Shown: piece after piece, positions 61,078-64,000 of the stretch
How the letters are laid out: each line of letters opens with the position of its first letter
Position numbering within the stretch: the stretch's first letter is position 1
Origin: Rhodococcus opacus
Lineage (GTDB): Bacteria > Actinomycetota > Actinomycetes > Mycobacteriales > Mycobacteriaceae
Assembly (NCBI RefSeq): GCF_012396235.1
Contig: NZ_JAAXPA010000028.1
Coordinates: 1-64,000, forward strand
DNA: 64,000 nucleotides
Direction: 5' to 3'
Made by a program: the position numbers and the translations under genes
Notes under the pieces: model-generated
The model's input: only the letters and a program-made list of their open reading frames with translations
Told to the model about the DNA's origin: nothing
The model's database searches: none

Positions 61078-63198
61078 ATGACCAGAGGAAACGGGTCGGG
61101 CAGAGACGGATCGGCCGCTGGATCGGACTCTGCCGAACGGACCGTCGGAGTCACGAACTCCGAACACGAGAGCAGCGAAGCGACGGTCGCGGCCGGACCG
61201 TCGACGGTGGTTGCTGAGCAAACCATGTCCGCACGGACCATGACCGCCGAGCAGACCGCCGCCGCCGAACACACCGCGGCGGCCGAGCAAACCGCACCCG
61301 CCGAGCAAACCGCGGCCGCCGAACAGACCGCGGCCGCCGGTCCGACCGTGACCGCCCGCCAGCCGGACACGCTCATCACCACGCCGCCGGGCAATGCGGC
61401 GCTCGACGATGTCGAGGTCGGACAGCAGGTCGACGACTTCGATCTGCTGATGGGCCTGGGCAGCGGCGCGTTCGGCCGCGTGTTCCTGGCACGGCAGCGG
61501 TCGATGCAGCGACTCGTCGCGGTGAAGATCTCGCACGACAAGGGGAACGAGCCGCAGACCCTCGCCCAGCTCGACCACAACTACATCGTGCGCGTGTTCG
61601 ACCAGCGGTTGCTCGAGGACCGCGAACTGCGCCTTCTCTACATGCAGTACCTGCCGGGCGGCACCCTGCTGCGGGTTCTGCGCCGCGTACGCGTCACCCC
61701 GGAACAGGACCGGACGGGCAGCCTGCTGCTGGATGTGGTCGACGAGGAGATGCGGGAGAAGGGCGAGATCAGGCCCACCGACTCGAGTGTGCGGGACGAA
61801 ATCGCATCGCTGACCTGGCCGGAGACGATCGCGTGGCTGGGGCGGCGACTGGCGGACGCCCTCGACTACGCCGGCAAGCGCGGCGTCCTGCACCGCGACA
61901 TCAAGCCCGCCAACATCCTGCTGACGGCCGAGGGGGTGCCGAAGCTCGCCGATTTCAACATCAGTTTCAGCGACACCGTCACTGGCGCGTCACCGCTCGC
62001 CTACTTCGGCGGATCCCTGGCCTACATGTCCCCCGAGCAACTCGAGGCGTGTCACCGCGGTATGCCCGGGACGGCGGCGGACCTCGACACCCGCAGCGAC
62101 ATCTTCGCGCTCGGCGTGATGTTGTGGGAGCTGATGTGCGGGCGGCGTCCGTTCGAGGACGAGGACGTGTCGAGCGAGTCGCTCGTCGCACTCGAAGCGA
62201 TGCTGGACCGCCGCAGTCGCGACATCGACCCGGAGTTCCTCGACCAGTTGCCCTACGACTGCCCGCCGTCGCTGCGACGGGTACTCCTGACGTGTCTGGC
62301 ACCGAAGCCGGAGGACCGGTGGTCGTCCGGTGCCGAACTGGCCCAGCAATTCGACCTGTGCCTGAATCCCCGGGCCCGCGACCTCGTCGATCCGCCGCCG
62401 AACAGTTGGCGCATGCGGCTGCGCCGCTTCGCGCTCCCGATTCTGGTGATCGGTATCGCGGTGCCGAACGCTCTCGCCGGCGCCTACAACTACCACCACA
62501 ACAAGATGCTGATCATCAGCAATCTGACGCCGGAGGCCCAGCACTCGTTCGAATCGATCCAATTGGTGATCAATTCGATTGCGTTCCCGCTGGGCGCGAT
62601 CATGCTGCTCTACTGGTGCCGATATCCGCTGCTCGTTCCGCGTGGTCTGCGCAAGGGGAAAACGTACGACCGCCAGACACTGGCCCGGGCCCGCACCGAC
62701 ACACTGCTGCTCGGCGACCGCGTCGTGCTGGTGGTGTTCGGGTTGTGGGTCATCGCGGGCATCGCCTATCCGATTTCCCTGCAACTCGCGGCGGGGAACG
62801 TTCCGCCGGGCGCGTACGTGCACTTCATCGCATCACTGATCGTGTGCGGTGCCGTGTCGGTGGCGTACCCGTTCTTCGTGGTCGCGTTCTTCGCGGTGCG
62901 CTGTATCTACCCGACCCTGCTGCCGCAGGACATCGCCAGCAGCGCCGACGCGCACAAACTGCGGGGCCTCGACCGCCGGAGCACGCTGTATCTCGCGGTG
63001 GCCGCTTCGGTTCCGCTGGCCGGTGTGGCCGGGGTGACGTTCCTGTCGCCCGACGAGATCACGCTCGTGATCATCGCGGTCCGCATCCTGTGCGTCGGCG
63101 GCATCTTCGCGTTCGTCGGCGTGTACTGGCTGTTCCGGCAACTGGAGCAGGACCTACGGGCGCTGGAGCTCGCCGTGTCGCACGAACCCGTCCGCTGA
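61078..63198 (+). CDS. Membrane Ser/Thr protein kinase with DFN in place of DFG
   Basis: The 706-residue protein has a ~110-residue disordered start with hexapeptide repeats. The kinase domain (~120-430) has GLGSGAFGRVFLARQ, Lys150 (LVAVKIS), HRDIKPANIL (272-281) and APE-like MSPEQLEA. The magnesium motif reads ADFNISFS (residues 291-298), so Asn replaces the DFG glycine. An insert of about 50 residues precedes the catalytic loop. After the kinase, the C-terminal ~270 residues contain about five membrane helices rather than PASTA repeats. No sensor domain is seen. It lies between the amidase and hpt, convergent with hpt. Confidence 0.87.
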   Translation: MTRGNGSGRDGSAAGSDSAERTVGVTNSEHESSEATVAAGPSTVVAEQTMSARTMTAEQTAAAEHTAAAEQTAPAEQTAAAEQTAAAGPTVTARQPDTLITTPPGNAALDDVEVGQQVDDFDLLMGLGSGAFGRVFLARQRSMQRLVAVKISHDKGNEPQTLAQLDHNYIVRVFDQRLLEDRELRLLYMQYLPGGTLLRVLRRVRVTPEQDRTGSLLLDVVDEEMREKGEIRPTDSSVRDEIASLTWPETIAWLGRRLADALDYAGKRGVLHRDIKPANILLTAEGVPKLADFNISFSDTVTGASPLAYFGGSLAYMSPEQLEACHRGMPGTAADLDTRSDIFALGVMLWELMCGRRPFEDEDVSSESLVALEAMLDRRSRDIDPEFLDQLPYDCPPSLRRVLLTCLAPKPEDRWSSGAELAQQFDLCLNPRARDLVDPPPNSWRMRLRRFALPILVIGIAVPNALAGAYNYHHNKMLIISNLTPEAQHSFESIQLVINSIAFPLGAIMLLYWCRYPLLVPRGLRKGKTYDRQTLARARTDTLLLGDRVVLVVFGLWVIAGIAYPISLQLAAGNVPPGAYVHFIASLIVCGAVSVAYPFFVVAFFAVRCIYPTLLPQDIASSADAHKLRGLDRRSTLYLAVAASVPLAGVAGVTFLSPDEITLVIIAVRILCVGGIFAFVGVYWLFRQLEQDLRALELAVSHEPVR
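61243..61347 (+). repeat. 18-bp in-frame coding repeats in the kinase N-terminus
   Basis: About six imperfect 18-base units encode AEQTAA-type hexapeptides (TAAAEH, TAAAEQ, TAPAEQ, TAAAEQ) at residues 56-90. Units differ mainly at third positions. They are in frame and likely to vary in number between strains. Confidence 0.8.
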
Positions 63199-63213
63199 CG
63201 AGCAGCGCGGAGA

Positions 63214-63768
63214 TCAGCCGCCGTAGACGGAAGGCTCGAGGGTCCCGATGTACGGCAGGTCGCGGTACCGCTCGGCGTAGTCGAGGCCGTACCCGACGAC
63301 GAATTCGTTGGGGATGTCGAAGCCCACGTTCGCGACGTTGACGTCGACCTTGATGGCGTCGGGCTTGCGCAGCAGCGTGACGACCTCGAGGGACGCCGGG
63401 TTGCGGCTCGACAGGTTGCGCATCAGCCAGGACAGCGTCAGACCGGAGTCGATGATGTCCTCGACGATCAGCACGTGCCGGCCGGCGATGTCCTTGTCGA
63501 GGTCCTTGAGGATGCGCACGACGCCGGAGGACGACGTCGACGACCCGTAGGAGCTGACGGCCATGAACTCCATCTGGGTGGGGATGGGGAGGGCCCGCGC
63601 GAAGTCGGTCATGAAGAAGATGGCGCCCTTGAGGACACCCACCAGGAGCAGATCCCCTTCCGGGGCGCCCTCCGGGTAGCGCTTGGCGATCTCCTCGGCC
63701 AGTTCGACGGTACGTCGACGAATCTCGTCCTCGGAGATCAGTACCGATGCGATGTCGCCTTCGTACAC
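63214..63768 (-). CDS. hpt: Hypoxanthine phosphoribosyltransferase
   Basis: The 184-residue purine-salvage enzyme makes IMP or GMP from free bases and PRPP. The PRPP loop is [37 protein letters not shown] and [12 protein letters not shown] (flexible loop) are typical, and [18 protein letters not shown] is conserved at the end. It follows tilS by four bases; the tilS-hpt order is common in bacteria. Confidence 0.95.
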   Translation of the reverse strand: MYEGDIASVLISEDEIRRRTVELAEEIAKRYPEGAPEGDLLLVGVLKGAIFFMTDFARALPIPTQMEFMAVSSYGSSTSSSGVVRILKDLDKDIAGRHVLIVEDIIDSGLTLSWLMRNLSSRNPASLEVVTLLRKPDAIKVDVNVANVGFDIPNEFVVGYGLDYAERYRDLPYIGTLEPSVYGG

Positions 63769-63772
63769 GCGA

Positions 63773-64000
63773 TCAAACCCTTCGTCGGTCGTCCAATCCG
63801 ACGTTCAGCCTGCCACGTCGTCGGCGGACCACCAACCTCGCGTCCGGTGTTCCGCCCCCGATCGCCACCTGTCCCTGTCCCCGCCACCGTGCGACGAGGT
63901 CGTCCACGGCCCGCAGTTGCGTGTCTCCGAGACCGCGCGCACCGGCCGCGAGTAGCCAGCTGCGCAGCACCCGCCTGCGGACGGGTGGCGCCGACAGAAC
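63773..64000 (-). CDS. tilS: tRNA(Ile)-lysidine synthase, C-terminal fragment
   Basis: The last 75 residues of a gene that begins beyond the window. The sequence [20 protein letters not shown] and then [20 protein letters not shown] fits the C-terminal region of actinobacterial TilS, and location next to hpt supports it. TilS modifies the tRNA-Ile anticodon to read AUA. The catalytic PP-loop domain is not in the window. Confidence 0.75.
   Translation of the reverse strand, partial: VLSAPPVRRRVLRSWLLAAGARGLGDTQLRAVDDLVARWRGQGQVAIGGGTPDARLVVRRRRGRLNVGLDDRRRV

Noticed and set aside
61243-61347. Short regular repeats considered as a CRISPR array
   Set aside because: The repeats are in-frame coding hexapeptide units inside a kinase gene without unique spacers; no cas genes are present.

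Overview
The window is high-GC actinobacterial DNA. Its backbone gene order matches, from memory of the Mycobacterium tuberculosis chromosome, the Rv3579c-Rv3625c block: rlmB-cysS-ispF-ispD-carD, lpqE-radA-disA, the Rv3587c membrane protein, carbonic anhydrase, mutY, an alpha/beta hydrolase, mhuD, clpC, lsr2, lysS, coaX-panD-panC, the folate operon, ftsH, hpt and tilS. The backbone, together with a DesA3-type desaturase, a CbtAB cobalt importer and a cobalt hydratase, suggests a Rhodococcus-like mycolic-acid actinomycete. This assignment is inference; no rRNA is present to confirm it.

Layout. 1-2.4 kb: end of alanine dehydrogenase, a PxpC/KipA-like protein and a fatty-acid desaturase with a putative operator. 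2.5-10.7 kb: conserved RNA methylation, isoprenoid, transcription, DNA repair and c-di-AMP genes. 10.7-16.3 kb: an inserted aspartate/asparagine catabolism module (HpcH-like lyase and GntR regulator divergent from aspA-ansP-ansA) with two copies of a perfect 11-bp inverted repeat. 16.3-18.8 kb: membrane protein, carbonic anhydrase and mutY.

18.76-32.39 kb: the accessory highlight. This lower-GC island has no NRPS, PKS or carrier protein. It encodes two O-methyltransferases, a tryptophan-2,3-dioxygenase-like haem enzyme with an extra N-terminal region, a cupin/haem-oxygenase-like (HDO) didomain protein, a single-chain TM-NBD-TM-NBD ABC exporter, a FemAB/GNAT-like acyltransferase, a class IV aminotransferase and two ATP-grasp ligases. 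I read it as an apparently undescribed gene cluster for a small amide- or peptide-like metabolite with possible N-oxygenation. A broken TnpB gene lies inside it. The right edge (32.4-33.6 kb) carries an excisionase-type antitoxin next to a truncated PIN-toxin start fused to unrelated decayed sequence.

33.7-42.5 kb: alpha/beta hydrolase, the haem degrader MhuD, a cobalamin riboswitch controlling cbtB-cbtA, a DUF5996 protein, a membrane protein, a DsbA-family oxidoreductase, then a second cbtB leading a four-gene cobalt hydratase operon. That operon has the split-beta layout of thiocyanate hydrolase (scnB-scnA-scnC-P15K) rather than two-subunit nitrile hydratase. OsmC, a WYL regulator and a DinB-like enzyme follow, closed by a strong hairpin.

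42.5-64 kb: clpC, a secreted lipase, lsr2, lysS, a cysteine-dioxygenase/rhodanese pair, pantothenate and CoA genes, the folate genes folE-folP-folB-folK with DUF3180 and DUF6779 proteins, ftsH, an amidase, a membrane Ser/Thr kinase with an unusual DFN motif, hpt and the end of tilS. The overlapping ATGA/GTGA junctions indicate polycistronic, translationally coupled operons through much of this part.
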